Assembly (NCBI GenBank): GCA_938005545.1
Contig: CALKXV010000057.1
Span: 1 to 53,179, forward strand
Origin: an uncultured Paracoccaceae bacterium
GTDB lineage: Bacteria; Pseudomonadota; Alphaproteobacteria; Rhodobacterales; Rhodobacteraceae
Direction of reading: 5' to 3'
DNA: 53,179 bases
Shown here: piece by piece, positions 26,835 to 35,651 of the stretch
Position numbering within the stretch: the stretch's first letter is position 1
Layout of the letters: every line of letters starts with the position of its first letter
The notes under the pieces: model-generated
What the model was told of the DNA's origin: nothing
Databases searched by the model: none
What the model saw: only the letters and a program-made list of their open reading frames with translations
Program-made: the position numbers and the translations under genes

Positions 26835-28075
26835 TGGTCTACCTCGGCATAGACATTATAGGCCGCGTCAATCCCGGCGTTGGCCGGTGGCGTGACACCG
26901 TTTCTGCGCAATGTGGCATCCAAAGACGCCAGACAACGCAGCACGTTTGCTTTGCGACAGACATAGCCCATCGTCCCAATCCGCCAGATTTTTCCAGCGA
27001 GCGGACCGAAGGATGTGCCGATCTCGATCCCGAAATCGTTCAGCATTTCGGCGCGCAGTTTTTCACCATTCCCGCAGGCATCCGGGATAATCACGCCGGT
27101 GACATTGCTCATCCGGTGGTCTGGATCGCCAAACAGGGAAAGCCCCATGGCTGTCAGACCCGCGCGCAAAGCGCGACTGGTCAGACGGTGTCGCGCGATG
27201 CAAGGCTCCAACCCTTCTTCCAACACCACACGCGCACTTTCATGCGCGGCGTACAGCATTGAGGTTGCTTCGGTATGGTGGTTCAGGCGCTTGTCGGACC
27301 AGTAATCCATGATCATCGCCAGATCGAGGTAATTGGTCGAAATACGTGGCCCGTTGCCTTGGACGTAACCATCAGGGCGAATACCGCCTTCGATGTGTTT
27401 GCGCGCGGCAATGTGGTCGGCGGCGCGATCCGACAATGTCACAGGCGAGGTTCCGGGCGGTCCTGCCATGCATTTTTGTAAACCAGTGGAAACCGCGTCT
27501 AACCCCAGTTCATCGACATGGAACGGATTGCCGGTCAGCGAGGCGGTGGTGTCAGAATAAAACAATGTCCCGGTTTCACGACAAACTGCACCCAGACCTT
27601 CGAAAGGTTGCGCCATGGTTGTTGAGGTGTCGCCATGAACCAGCGCCAGAACTTGCGGTTTATGTTGGCGCAGTGCGTCGGCGATTTGGCCCGGGTCAAA
27701 GACCTGACCCCAGTCCACTTCAATGGTGACCACGTCACCACCCGCGCGGGATGCGATTTCTGCCAACAGATGACCGAAACGCCCGAACATCGGCACCAAG
27801 ACCTTGTCGCCGGGTTGGATCAGCGACGAAAGACAGGCTTCGATGCCCGCCCGCGCTGTTCCGTCGACCAAGAAGGTCCAATGGTTCTGCGTTTGAAACA
27901 CATTCCGATAAAGCACCATGATTTCGCTCATGAAGCCGGTGAATTCAGGGTCGAACTGCCCGAGCATGGGCGTCGACATGGCGCGCAAAACACGGGGGTA
28001 CACGTCAACGGGGCCGGGGCCCATCAAAAGCCGTGGGCTTGGGTCCAGCGTTTTAATGTCGCGAGGATGCGTCAT
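26831..28075 (-). CDS. pucG: Ureidoglycine-glyoxylate aminotransferase (PucG/HpxJ type)
   Basis: 414 aa, fold-type I aminotransferase of the alanine-glyoxylate/serine-pyruvate class. The PLP lysine is Lys201 in STGLQKCMAGPPG, close to the QKCxxGPPG form of PucG. Gln40 (MLGQFDPEF) and Asn265 just before HHTE are at positions I recall as typical of the ureidoglycine enzymes. It transfers the amino group of (S)-ureidoglycine to glyoxylate, giving oxalurate and glycine. It overlaps allC upstream and the 57-aa gene downstream, both by ATGA. Confidence 0.88.
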   Translation of the reverse strand: MTHPRDIKTLDPSPRLLMGPGPVDVYPRVLRAMSTPMLGQFDPEFTGFMSEIMVLYRNVFQTQNHWTFLVDGTARAGIEACLSSLIQPGDKVLVPMFGRFGHLLAEIASRAGGDVVTIEVDWGQVFDPGQIADALRQHKPQVLALVHGDTSTTMAQPFEGLGAVCRETGTLFYSDTTASLTGNPFHVDELGLDAVSTGLQKCMAGPPGTSPVTLSDRAADHIAARKHIEGGIRPDGYVQGNGPRISTNYLDLAMIMDYWSDKRLNHHTEATSMLYAAHESARVVLEEGLEPCIARHRLTSRALRAGLTAMGLSLFGDPDHRMSNVTGVIIPDACGNGEKLRAEMLNDFGIEIGTSFGPLAGKIWRIGTMGYVCRKANVLRCLASLDATLRRNGVTPPANAGIDAAYNVYAEVDQ

Positions 28076-29313
28076 GGGTTTCGGCCTCCGATCTTTTCAA
28101 CCGTGCGCAAAAGCAGTTCCGCTCCTGCAATGGCATCGGCCTTTGTGATGTTTTCAGCCGGATTGTGGCTGATGCCACCTTCGCACCGCACAAAGATCAT
28201 GCCGACCGGCGCGATCGCTGAAATGGCGGCAGCGTCGTGACCAGCGCCGCTTGGCAAACGAAAGGGGCGGTGGCCAAGCTCTTCCATGGCGGTTTCGATG
28301 GTTTCGACGATATGCGGCGCACATACGACGCCGTCACTGCTGTGGGTTTTGTCGCGGGTGATGGTGACGTTTCTTTTGGCGGCGATTTCATCGAACCGGG
28401 CCAGCAGCTTGGTTATTGCAGTCTGGCGCACGCCATCGTCTGCGGCGCGAAAGTCGATAGAAAACGTGGCTTCTCCGGGGATGACATTACCAGCACCGGG
28501 CAAAACGCTGAACTGTCCGACTGTGCCGACGGCGTCCGCGTGAGAGGCGGCGGTTTCTTCGACGGCCAGCGCACATTCGGCGGCCGCAACCAATGCATCC
28601 TGGCGCGTGGTCATCGGAACGGTGCCCGCGTGGCCAGCATGGCCCGTAACCGTAACAGTCATTCGATTGGCGCCCGCAATTGCGGTTACCGCAGAGACGG
28701 CCAGACCTTCGGCTTCCAACACGGGCCCCTGTTCAATGTGCACTTCCAGATAACATAATGTGCTGCCGGGTTCGCGTTTGGCGTCGCCAATGCGTGCCGG
28801 ATCAAGGCCGAATTCCGTCATGGCTTGGGCTAGCGTGATGCCGTCTTTGTCAGGCCGCTCAAGCAAGGCGTGATTGAAGGTTCCCGCAAGACCCCGACTG
28901 CCTAAGTAAGTTGACTGAAACCGCACGCCTTCCTCGTCGCAAAAACATGCGACTTCGACAGGGTTTCTGAGCCGGATGCCTCGCGCATTCAACGCGCCAA
29001 CCACATCAATTGCCGACATTACACCCAAAGGCCCGTCGTATTTTCCAGCCATAATGACGCTGTCCAGATGTGACCCCAAAAGGATCGCGGGGGCATCCGG
29101 GTCAAGCCCTTCATAACGGCCCATGACATTGCCAACGGCGTCTTCCCAGACGTCCATTCCGGCCTCACGCATCCATTTGGCCGCCAGATCGTTGGCCCGG
29201 CGATGTTCAGGCGTATAGCTGCGCCGTGCCAGAAATTCGTCGCTTTCGCTGATCTCGGCCAGTTGGTCGAGCCGTTCCATGATATCGGCGCTGGTGCTGT
29301 CCTGAATGGTCAC
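28072..29313 (-). CDS. allC: Allantoate amidohydrolase (M20-type Zn hydrolase)
   Basis: 413 aa from GTG 29313. Two-metal M20-type aminoacylase fold: LLGSHLDSV (His, Asp), GKYDGPLGV, CDEEGVRF, the EVHIEQGPVLE motif, a dimerisation domain with GHAGHAGTVPM, and GAGHDAAAIS near the end. It hydrolyses allantoate to (S)-ureidoglycine, ammonia and carbon dioxide. Beta-ureidopropionase and carbamoyl amino acid hydrolases share the family, but the downstream ureidoglycine aminotransferase decides for allantoate. First gene of the ureide half of the block, with 102 bases before it. Confidence 0.88.
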   Translation of the reverse strand: MTIQDSTSADIMERLDQLAEISESDEFLARRSYTPEHRRANDLAAKWMREAGMDVWEDAVGNVMGRYEGLDPDAPAILLGSHLDSVIMAGKYDGPLGVMSAIDVVGALNARGIRLRNPVEVACFCDEEGVRFQSTYLGSRGLAGTFNHALLERPDKDGITLAQAMTEFGLDPARIGDAKREPGSTLCYLEVHIEQGPVLEAEGLAVSAVTAIAGANRMTVTVTGHAGHAGTVPMTTRQDALVAAAECALAVEETAASHADAVGTVGQFSVLPGAGNVIPGEATFSIDFRAADDGVRQTAITKLLARFDEIAAKRNVTITRDKTHSSDGVVCAPHIVETIETAMEELGHRPFRLPSGAGHDAAAISAIAPVGMIFVRCEGGISHNPAENITKADAIAGAELLLRTVEKIGGRNP

Positions 29314-29415
29314 CCGGTCCCTCGGTCTTTGGTGTGGTCGAGCGTGATTATCAGCATGTTGAGACAGAACACCATCCCTTGTTGGCGAAATTAGCGTGGC
29401 ACAGCTCGCGACACT

Positions 29416-30270
29416 TCAATCTAGTGGGATCACCAATCCGTCGTGGCCCAAATGAAATGTGCCATCAAAATGCGGTGCGACGGCGGCGTTCCAATCGGAT
29501 GCCGCATAGGCCATGTCACCCGATGGGATCAGATGATGCAGAGCCAAAGCCGTCACACCGGCCTCAGCTGCGATTTTCGCCGCATCCGAGGCCGTTGTAT
29601 GCGAGCGCAACCAATGGCGCATCAACCGGTCGTCCGCATTGGGAATCTTTGCCATGAGTTCGGGCAAAGCCTCTTCCAGCATGGCTTCGTGGATCAGGAT
29701 GTCCGCGCCCTTGGCGAAACCCGCCAGCTCGGGGAAATGTCTGGTATCGCCCGAGAAAACCACATGGTGTTTGTCGGATTGGAAGGACAACGCGAAGGTG
29801 TCGATCAATGGGGGATGCAGGTTGCGAAGGGCGCTGACGCTTAAGTCGCCCGCTTGGAAAAACGGGCCTTCACCGATGGTCCTGATCGAGACCAAATTCG
29901 CCAAATCCGGGCGGCCTTCGTCATCGATCCGCAGATCAATGTCGGCTTTCATCGAAGCCAAAAAGGCTTGCCAATAGGCGTCGAGCCCATCTGGCCCCCA
30001 AATTTCAATTGGCGAATTCAGCCCTGCGGTCCATGCGGTGTGAAGTAAGGGCCCTAGTTCAAGGTAATGATCCGAATGCATGTGCGTGACGAAGATCAGG
30101 CTTACGTCTTTCAGGTGCATCCCCTGATCGACCAACCCACGGGTTACGCCCAATCCGCAGTCCACCACGATCTGATGACCGTCCAGAACCAACAGGCTCG
30201 ACGTCGGATTGGAGGACCCGGGACGAATGGAAGGGCCGCCTTTCGTTCCAAGCAAACACACCTTGTTCAC
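29416..30270 (-). CDS. RNase Z-like MBL-fold metallo-hydrolase
   Basis: 284 aa from GTG 30270, overlapping the aminotransferase stop (GTGA). Beta-lactamase-fold motifs are in order: VDCGLG, THMHSDHYLELGPLL (HxHxDH), FSGDTRHFPEL, and LHHLIPSG for the last histidine. The layout without a catalytic linker for tRNA resembles RNase Z-like arylsulfatases and PqsE/lactonase-like enzymes. Being the last gene of the homoprotocatechuate half suggests it opens a cyclic or ester intermediate, but no substrate can be named. Confidence 0.85.
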   Translation of the reverse strand: MNKVCLLGTKGGPSIRPGSSNPTSSLLVLDGHQIVVDCGLGVTRGLVDQGMHLKDVSLIFVTHMHSDHYLELGPLLHTAWTAGLNSPIEIWGPDGLDAYWQAFLASMKADIDLRIDDEGRPDLANLVSIRTIGEGPFFQAGDLSVSALRNLHPPLIDTFALSFQSDKHHVVFSGDTRHFPELAGFAKGADILIHEAMLEEALPELMAKIPNADDRLMRHWLRSHTTASDAAKIAAEAGVTALALHHLIPSGDMAYAASDWNAAVAPHFDGTFHLGHDGLVIPLD

Positions 30271-31616
30271 AGCGCCGCGAACCCCGCATCAAGCGCCGAC
30301 AGAATTATCGCGGCGTCTGCTTCGCTTAAGATCAGCGGTGGCGACAGGATGATGTTCGGGCCGGAGGCGCGCACCATAGCGCCGTTTTTATATGCAACCT
30401 CTTGCACCTGCGCCGCGATATCTTTGTCCGGCGTTTTTGCGCTTGGGTCCGAGACGCATTCAAGTGCTGTCATCAAGCCATGACCGCCACGCACGTCGCC
30501 GATCTGCGCATATTTCTCATTCAACGCACGCACGCCGTCGAACAGCTGCGTGCCCCGTGCGGCCGCGTTTTCGGTGACGTTCAGTCGTTTGGTTTCCGCC
30601 AAACAGGCCAGAGCCGCCGCCGCCCCGACAGGATGACCGGAATAGGTATAGCCGTGCCCGATGAACCCGTTTGGCGAGGTGTCGTTTTCAAAAGCCTCTG
30701 CAACCTTTTCGCCGATCATCGTGGCACCGAAGGGGAAATATCCGTTGGTAATCGCCTTCGCAGTGGCCATCATGTCGGGTTTCACGCCCCAAAGACGCGC
30801 ACCCGACCAAGCGCCCGTGCGGCCATATGCGGTTATAACTTCGTCTGTGATCAAAAGAATACCGTTGCGGTCACAGATCTCGTGCACTTGCGGCATGAAA
30901 CTGGCGTGGGGCGGAATAACACCGCCGGCACCCAAGATGGGCTCCATAATGAAGGCGGCGATGGTGGATGGGCCTTGAAACGCAATCTCGTCTTCAAGGG
31001 CTGCGGCACACAAACCCGCAAGGCGTTCGGGGTCGGTTTCGTTGAACGGGTTGCGATAGGGGTAGGGGGCAGGGATGTGATAGCACCCGGGCAAAAGTGG
31101 TTCGTAATTCGTGCGGAAGTTCGCGTTTCCGTTGATGCTGGCACCGCCGATGTGTGTGCCGTGATACCCTTTTTTCAGGCTGATGAATTTGACCCGTCCG
31201 GGTTCGCCGCGCACTTTGTGATACTGGCGCGCCAGTCGCAGCGCGGTTTCCACAGAATCCGATCCGCCGGATGTGAAGAACGACCGGGTCATACCGTCGG
31301 GGGCAAAGAAGTCGGCTAGCTCGTGCGCGAGTTCGATAACCTTGTCGTTGGTTGTCCCTCGGAAAGTAGAATAGTACGGTAAATCAGTTAGTTGCGCCGC
31401 GATGGCATCTTTTACGGGCTGGCAGGAATAGCCCAGGTTGACGTTCCACAAACCGCCCACGGCATCAACGGTTTCATGCCCGTCGATATCTTTGATGGTG
31501 ACACCTTCGGCCCCGGTGATGATAACGGGCGGGTTCGTTTGACTATCGGTCGGATGGGCCATCGGATGCCAAAGTTGCCGGGCGTTGTGTTCTTTCAGGA
31601 AGTTGGAATCTTTCAT
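30267..31616 (-). CDS. Class III (omega) aminotransferase
   Basis: 449 aa. PLP fold-type I, class III: the ring-stacking FFTSGGSDSVETALRLARQYH, YHGTHIGGAS, the metal-like DEVITAYGRTG with Asp, and the Schiff-base lysine in MMATAKAITNGYFPFGA are all visible. The class includes beta-alanine-pyruvate, putrescine and aromatic amine transaminases. Set between hpaH and the MBL hydrolase and in the same operon as an aromatic amino acid decarboxylase, it may deaminate an aromatic amine such as dopamine or tyramine. That role is inferred. Confidence 0.88.
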   Translation of the reverse strand: MKDSNFLKEHNARQLWHPMAHPTDSQTNPPVIITGAEGVTIKDIDGHETVDAVGGLWNVNLGYSCQPVKDAIAAQLTDLPYYSTFRGTTNDKVIELAHELADFFAPDGMTRSFFTSGGSDSVETALRLARQYHKVRGEPGRVKFISLKKGYHGTHIGGASINGNANFRTNYEPLLPGCYHIPAPYPYRNPFNETDPERLAGLCAAALEDEIAFQGPSTIAAFIMEPILGAGGVIPPHASFMPQVHEICDRNGILLITDEVITAYGRTGAWSGARLWGVKPDMMATAKAITNGYFPFGATMIGEKVAEAFENDTSPNGFIGHGYTYSGHPVGAAAALACLAETKRLNVTENAAARGTQLFDGVRALNEKYAQIGDVRGGHGLMTALECVSDPSAKTPDKDIAAQVQEVAYKNGAMVRASGPNIILSPPLILSEADAAIILSALDAGFAAL

Positions 31617-31628
31617 TGGCGCGGCCTT

Positions 31629-32429
31629 TCAAGCAAAAGCGATATCGACGGAACCAAAAGCCCCATAATCGGCGTGTATGTCAGTTCCGGGCGGACATTC
31701 CAGCGGTCGCACAAAGGAGCCTGACAGGATCACGTGACCAGATTTGACCTGTTGGCCATAGGCGGCCATGCGACGGGCCAGCCAAACCACGCTTTCGACA
31801 GGATCGTTCAGAACGCCAGCGCCAAGACCGGTTTCTTCAACCGCGCCGTTTTTGAACACGATGGCGGGCACCCATCTTAGGTCGTGGGCGTCAAGGTTAT
31901 GGCGCGCATCCCCAAGCACAATTCCCGCGTTGGCTGCATTGTCGCTGATCGTATCGGTGATGATCCGTGCCTGTCCGGTGGCGGGATCCTGGCGCAGGAT
32001 GCGGGTGTCCAGAATTTCAAATGCGGGGGCAACATATTGGGTCGCCGCAACCACGTCGGCACGGGTGACGGCTTCGCCGCCTAGATCTGCGCCCATGACG
32101 AACGCAATTTCAGCTTCGATCCGGGGTTGGATAAAGCGCGCTTTTGGGACAGTCGCGCCAGATGCGAACATCATGTTGTCAAACAAAATGCCGCTGTCAG
32201 GAATGTCGATGTTCAAAGCCGCCTGCATGGCTTTTGAGGTAAGCCCGATCTTCCAACCGATCACCTTGCGTCCCTCGGCCCGTTTCCCTTCTAAAATCGC
32301 CTTCTGGATCGCATAGGCGTCGTCCATGGACATGTCGGGGTAGGCGAGGCTGAGAAGCCCGATCTGGGTGCCGGTGGCTTCGGCGTTCAACAGGGCTTTC
32401 GCGGCAGCGGCATGTTCTTCGGGCGTCAT
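31629..32429 (-). CDS. hpaH: 2-oxo-hept-4-ene-1,7-dioate hydratase (HpaH)
   Basis: 266 aa. Member of the 2-keto-4-pentenoate hydratase family: VIGWKIGLTSKAMQ, metal-binding RIEAEIAFVMG, APAFEILDTRI and SGSFVRPLECPPG. In the homoprotocatechuate route it hydrates 2-oxo-hept-4-ene-1,7-dioate before aldol cleavage. Starts with ATGA overlap onto the FAH-family gene; next gene 12 bases away. The HpaI aldolase that should follow is not in the window. Confidence 0.88.
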   Translation of the reverse strand: MTPEEHAAAAKALLNAEATGTQIGLLSLAYPDMSMDDAYAIQKAILEGKRAEGRKVIGWKIGLTSKAMQAALNIDIPDSGILFDNMMFASGATVPKARFIQPRIEAEIAFVMGADLGGEAVTRADVVAATQYVAPAFEILDTRILRQDPATGQARIITDTISDNAANAGIVLGDARHNLDAHDLRWVPAIVFKNGAVEETGLGAGVLNDPVESVVWLARRMAAYGQQVKSGHVILSGSFVRPLECPPGTDIHADYGAFGSVDIAFA

Positions 32430-33277
32430 ACTTCATCCTCGATCGTGTTTCGAAGGATGCCGATGCCCGTTGCCTCGACTTCCACGATATCGCCGGGCTT
32501 CAGGAACTGGGGCGGATCGAGCCGGGCCCCGGATCCCGTGGGCGTGCCGGTGATGATCACGTCGCCCGGTTCCAGCGTTGTAAATGTCGAGATATAGGCG
32601 ATTTCCTCGCGGATCGGGAACATCATATTGGCCAGATGATCGTCTTGGCGCACCTCGCCATTCACGCGGGTGATCAGATGCACGTCGTCCAACTGGGCCG
32701 CATCTATGAACGGCACGATCCACGGCCCAAGCGCGCCAGAGCGATCCCAGTTCTTGCCTTGCGTGACGTTGAATTTTGCATGGCGCACCCAATCGCGGAT
32801 CGTTCCTTCGTTGCAAAGCGTGATCGCGGCGATGTGGTCATAGGCAGCTTCGGCTTTAATGCGTCGACCCGCTTTTCCAATAACAATCGCCACTTCGCCT
32901 TCATAGTCGAGCTTTTCACTTTCCGGTGGGCGGATCAGCGGTTGGTTGTGGCCGGTAAAGCTGGACGGAAAGCGCGGGAACAGGCTCATATGGGCGGGCT
33001 GTTGCGAGCCGTCTTTGTATTCTGCGTTCCGGTCGGGAAAGTTCACACCGACACAGATGATCCGACGCGGACCCGGAATGGGCGGCAGAAACGTGATGTC
33101 AGTTTGTGAGGCGGTGCGGCCCCTCGCGGCGTCGCCTAGGGTCGCCAGCTCGCCTGCCGCGATCACCTCTTTCAACGTTGGCCAATCGGGGAAGTCCGGC
33201 GAAAGCGGGATCGCACCGTCGTCTGTGACGGCCCCATAGAACGCCGTGCCGCCGTGGGTATAGCTAGCGAATTTCAT
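32426..33277 (-). CDS. hpaG: FAH-family isomerase/decarboxylase (HpaG-like)
   Basis: 283 aa, fumarylacetoacetate hydrolase fold: ICVGVNFPDRNAEY, the metal-binding DYEGEVAIVIGKAGR, NEGTIRDWVRHAKFNVTQGKNWD and TGTPTGSGARLDPPQFLKPGD. In this context it is expected to be the bifunctional 5-carboxymethyl-2-oxo-hex-3-ene-1,7-dioate decarboxylase/isomerase. HpaG in enteric bacteria is a tandem duplicate or two genes; only one copy is seen here. ATGA overlaps on both sides. Confidence 0.8.
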   Translation of the reverse strand: MKFASYTHGGTAFYGAVTDDGAIPLSPDFPDWPTLKEVIAAGELATLGDAARGRTASQTDITFLPPIPGPRRIICVGVNFPDRNAEYKDGSQQPAHMSLFPRFPSSFTGHNQPLIRPPESEKLDYEGEVAIVIGKAGRRIKAEAAYDHIAAITLCNEGTIRDWVRHAKFNVTQGKNWDRSGALGPWIVPFIDAAQLDDVHLITRVNGEVRQDDHLANMMFPIREEIAYISTFTTLEPGDVIITGTPTGSGARLDPPQFLKPGDIVEVEATGIGILRNTIEDEV

Positions 33278-34671
33278 AGTAACTCCCCGATCACGTCGTG
33301 GATCAACATGACATCTGCTTTGGTTGTATCGAATTGTGAAACCTGCACACGGATTGCGATTTTGCCGTCCACATTGGTTTGGGTCAGGTAAATCCGTCCG
33401 TCGCTGTTGATCCGTTCGACAAAATCCAACTGTCCGGCGTCATCCAGACCTGTTGCGCGAAACGAAAACAGCGACAGGATCGGGTCGGTCACAATTTCAA
33501 AGCGGTAATCAGCGCGGATTTTTTCGCATAAGGTTTCGGCCCAAGCGATATGATTGCGGATGCGGTTGCGCAGGCCATCAAGCCCATAGGCGCGGATCAG
33601 GAACCAAAGTTTCAACGCCCGGAACCGGCGACCCAAAGGCACCGACCATTCGGAATAGTTGATAAACCCGTCCGCCCCGTGAGTTTTCAGGTATTCCGGG
33701 TGATAGGCCAGTGTGCGCGTCAGGTCTTCCGGCGAGCGGACAAAATGCACCGAACCGTCGAACTGCCCGCCGATCCACTTATAGGGATTGAAGACGATAC
33801 TATCGGCCAGCTCGGACCCCGCCCAAAGATCGCGAAGTTCCGGGCAGAGCATCGCGTTCCCGGCCCAAGCGGCATCGACATGCAGAAACAGGTTCTGGCG
33901 TTTTGCGACAACGGCAACATCCGAAACGATATCGCAAGCGCCCGTACTGGTGCCCCCGACACAAGTGATGATGCCAGCCGGTAACAAGCCCGCAGCACGG
34001 TCGGTTTCGATGGCCGTGTTCAAGGCGACGGTGTCCATTGATTTAAGCGGCCCGGATGTTGGGATGCGGATCAGGTTCTCCTGCCCGATGCCCGCGATCC
34101 AAATGGCTCGGTCGATCGACGTGTGGACTTGGTCGGTTGTATAAATGCGAAGGGGGTGTTGACCCGGCAATCCGGCCTCGTTCCCGGCCCATCCCAAGGT
34201 GCGTTCCCGCATTGTTAGAACGGCGGCCAAGGTGGCTTCGGATGCGGTGCCTTGAATGACGCCGTGGAAACCATCCGGCAAGCCAAGCGCCTGGCGCAGC
34301 CAGTCCAACACGCGGGTTTCCAATTCGGTCGCCGCCGGAGAAGTTTGCCACAACATGCATTGCGCCGACATAGTGGCGATCAGATAATCGGCTACGACGG
34401 ACGGCGGCGTGGCATTGGTGCAGAAATAGGCAAAGAAGCGCGGGTGCTGCCAATGGGTCATGCCGGGCATGATGATCTTTTCGAAGTCGTCGAAGATCGC
34501 CTCCATCGCCTCGCCATTTTCCGGTGGCGCCTTTGGCAATTGTGCTGCGATGTCACCGGGCGCAACTTGGGCGCGGACGGGTAAATCGCGCTTGGAGCGA
34601 TGGTAACCAACGCCCCAAGTAACCGCGCGCTTGCCCCAGGTTTCAAGGTCGTCCCAGGTTGGCTCGCTCAT
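33274..34671 (-). CDS. Group II PLP amino acid decarboxylase (aromatic-type)
   Basis: 465 aa. N-terminal swapped helices, then the conserved MTHWQHPRFFAYF and VIQGTASEATLAAVLTMRER (substrate and cofactor region), LFLHVDAAWAGNAMLCPE and the PLP lysine in IVFNPYKWIGGQFD. This is the aromatic L-amino acid / tyrosine / histidine decarboxylase group. In the middle of a homoprotocatechuate operon, DOPA, tyrosine or a hydroxyphenylglycine-like compound is the most plausible substrate. The flexible loop residues that tell decarboxylase from aldehyde synthase cannot be judged by eye. ATGA overlaps with both neighbours. Confidence 0.85.
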   Translation of the reverse strand: MSEPTWDDLETWGKRAVTWGVGYHRSKRDLPVRAQVAPGDIAAQLPKAPPENGEAMEAIFDDFEKIIMPGMTHWQHPRFFAYFCTNATPPSVVADYLIATMSAQCMLWQTSPAATELETRVLDWLRQALGLPDGFHGVIQGTASEATLAAVLTMRERTLGWAGNEAGLPGQHPLRIYTTDQVHTSIDRAIWIAGIGQENLIRIPTSGPLKSMDTVALNTAIETDRAAGLLPAGIITCVGGTSTGACDIVSDVAVVAKRQNLFLHVDAAWAGNAMLCPELRDLWAGSELADSIVFNPYKWIGGQFDGSVHFVRSPEDLTRTLAYHPEYLKTHGADGFINYSEWSVPLGRRFRALKLWFLIRAYGLDGLRNRIRNHIAWAETLCEKIRADYRFEIVTDPILSLFSFRATGLDDAGQLDFVERINSDGRIYLTQTNVDGKIAIRVQVSQFDTTKADVMLIHDVIGELL

Positions 34672-35651
34672 GGCGCGATGATCGGCGTTGCGTTCAACGT
34701 CGCCTGTGCGGTTTCGACGCCTGTGAACGACGTTCCGTATTCAAACCAGCTTTTCGGAGCAGGTGCACCCCAAAGGGTTTGACGTTGCGGGTCTTTCAGA
34801 TCCCACCGGATCGGTTCGTGGTCGGGGTCCAGCGTCTGGTAGTCGGAACAATATATCTCGGTCCGGTGTCCGTCAGGGTCGAGAATGTAAAGGAAAAACG
34901 CGTTGGAAATGCCGTGTCGGCCCGGTCCACGTTCAATGTTGTCGAGATATCCGGTTGTGCTCATCAGATCCAACAAGTCGATAATGTTCAGCGGCGTTGG
35001 CACCCAAAACGCGATGTGATGCAACCGTGGCCCGGTGCCATTCGTAAAGGCCATGTCGTGCACGCCGCCTTTTCGCTGCATCCAGGCAGCCCAAAGGCGC
35101 CCGGTATCTTCGTCTTCGGTGTATTCGGTCACCCGAAAGCCAATGTCGTTGTAGAACGCGACACTTGCGTCAACGTCGGTGGAAAAGCAGTTGAAGTGGT
35201 CGATCCGCAAAGGTTTTACACCACGGTAAAGTTTGTAGTCCTGATGGATGGTCGGCAGGCGATCCATCTGGTGGTAGAATTCAATCGGCACGCCCAAGTT
35301 GTCAGACGTCAAAAGGGTGCGTCCTTGGTGTGCGCGGTCGACCCATTGAGTTGGGCGACCTATGGCGCGGAAATGCGCATCGGCGCGGTCAAGATCATCT
35401 TCGGAAAACACTTTAAACCCCAGCACGTCTACCGTACCGGGCGCGTCGGATTTTTGCAGAACAAGACAATGGTGGCCGCGTTCTTCCATGGCGCGCAGGT
35501 ACACATGGCTGGCGGTTTCGCCGCTGATCTGAAGGCCAAGCGTGTCCACATAAAAGGCCTTGGATGCGGTCAGATCGGCCACGTTCAACACGCAATGGCT
35601 CAGACGGATGGTGTTGAAAGGTGGTGTCAGAACAGAAGCGGGAACAGGCAT
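34668..35651 (-). CDS. hpaD: Homoprotocatechuate 2,3-dioxygenase (VOC type)
   Basis: 327 aa from ATG 35651 (overlapping the hpaE stop, TGATG). Two vicinal-oxygen-chelate modules: the N-terminal one begins LSHCVLNVADLTASKAFY; the C-terminal one carries the metal ligands in LRIDHFNCFSTDVD and RLHHIAFWVP, with the third in HRTEIYCSDY. Extradiol dioxygenase opening 3,4-dihydroxyphenylacetate to 5-carboxymethyl-2-hydroxymuconate semialdehyde, with Fe(II) or Mn(II). Resembles the actinobacterial HPCD type more than the LigB type of enterics. Confidence 0.9.
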   Translation of the reverse strand: MPVPASVLTPPFNTIRLSHCVLNVADLTASKAFYVDTLGLQISGETASHVYLRAMEERGHHCLVLQKSDAPGTVDVLGFKVFSEDDLDRADAHFRAIGRPTQWVDRAHQGRTLLTSDNLGVPIEFYHQMDRLPTIHQDYKLYRGVKPLRIDHFNCFSTDVDASVAFYNDIGFRVTEYTEDEDTGRLWAAWMQRKGGVHDMAFTNGTGPRLHHIAFWVPTPLNIIDLLDLMSTTGYLDNIERGPGRHGISNAFFLYILDPDGHRTEIYCSDYQTLDPDHEPIRWDLKDPQRQTLWGAPAPKSWFEYGTSFTGVETAQATLNATPIIAP

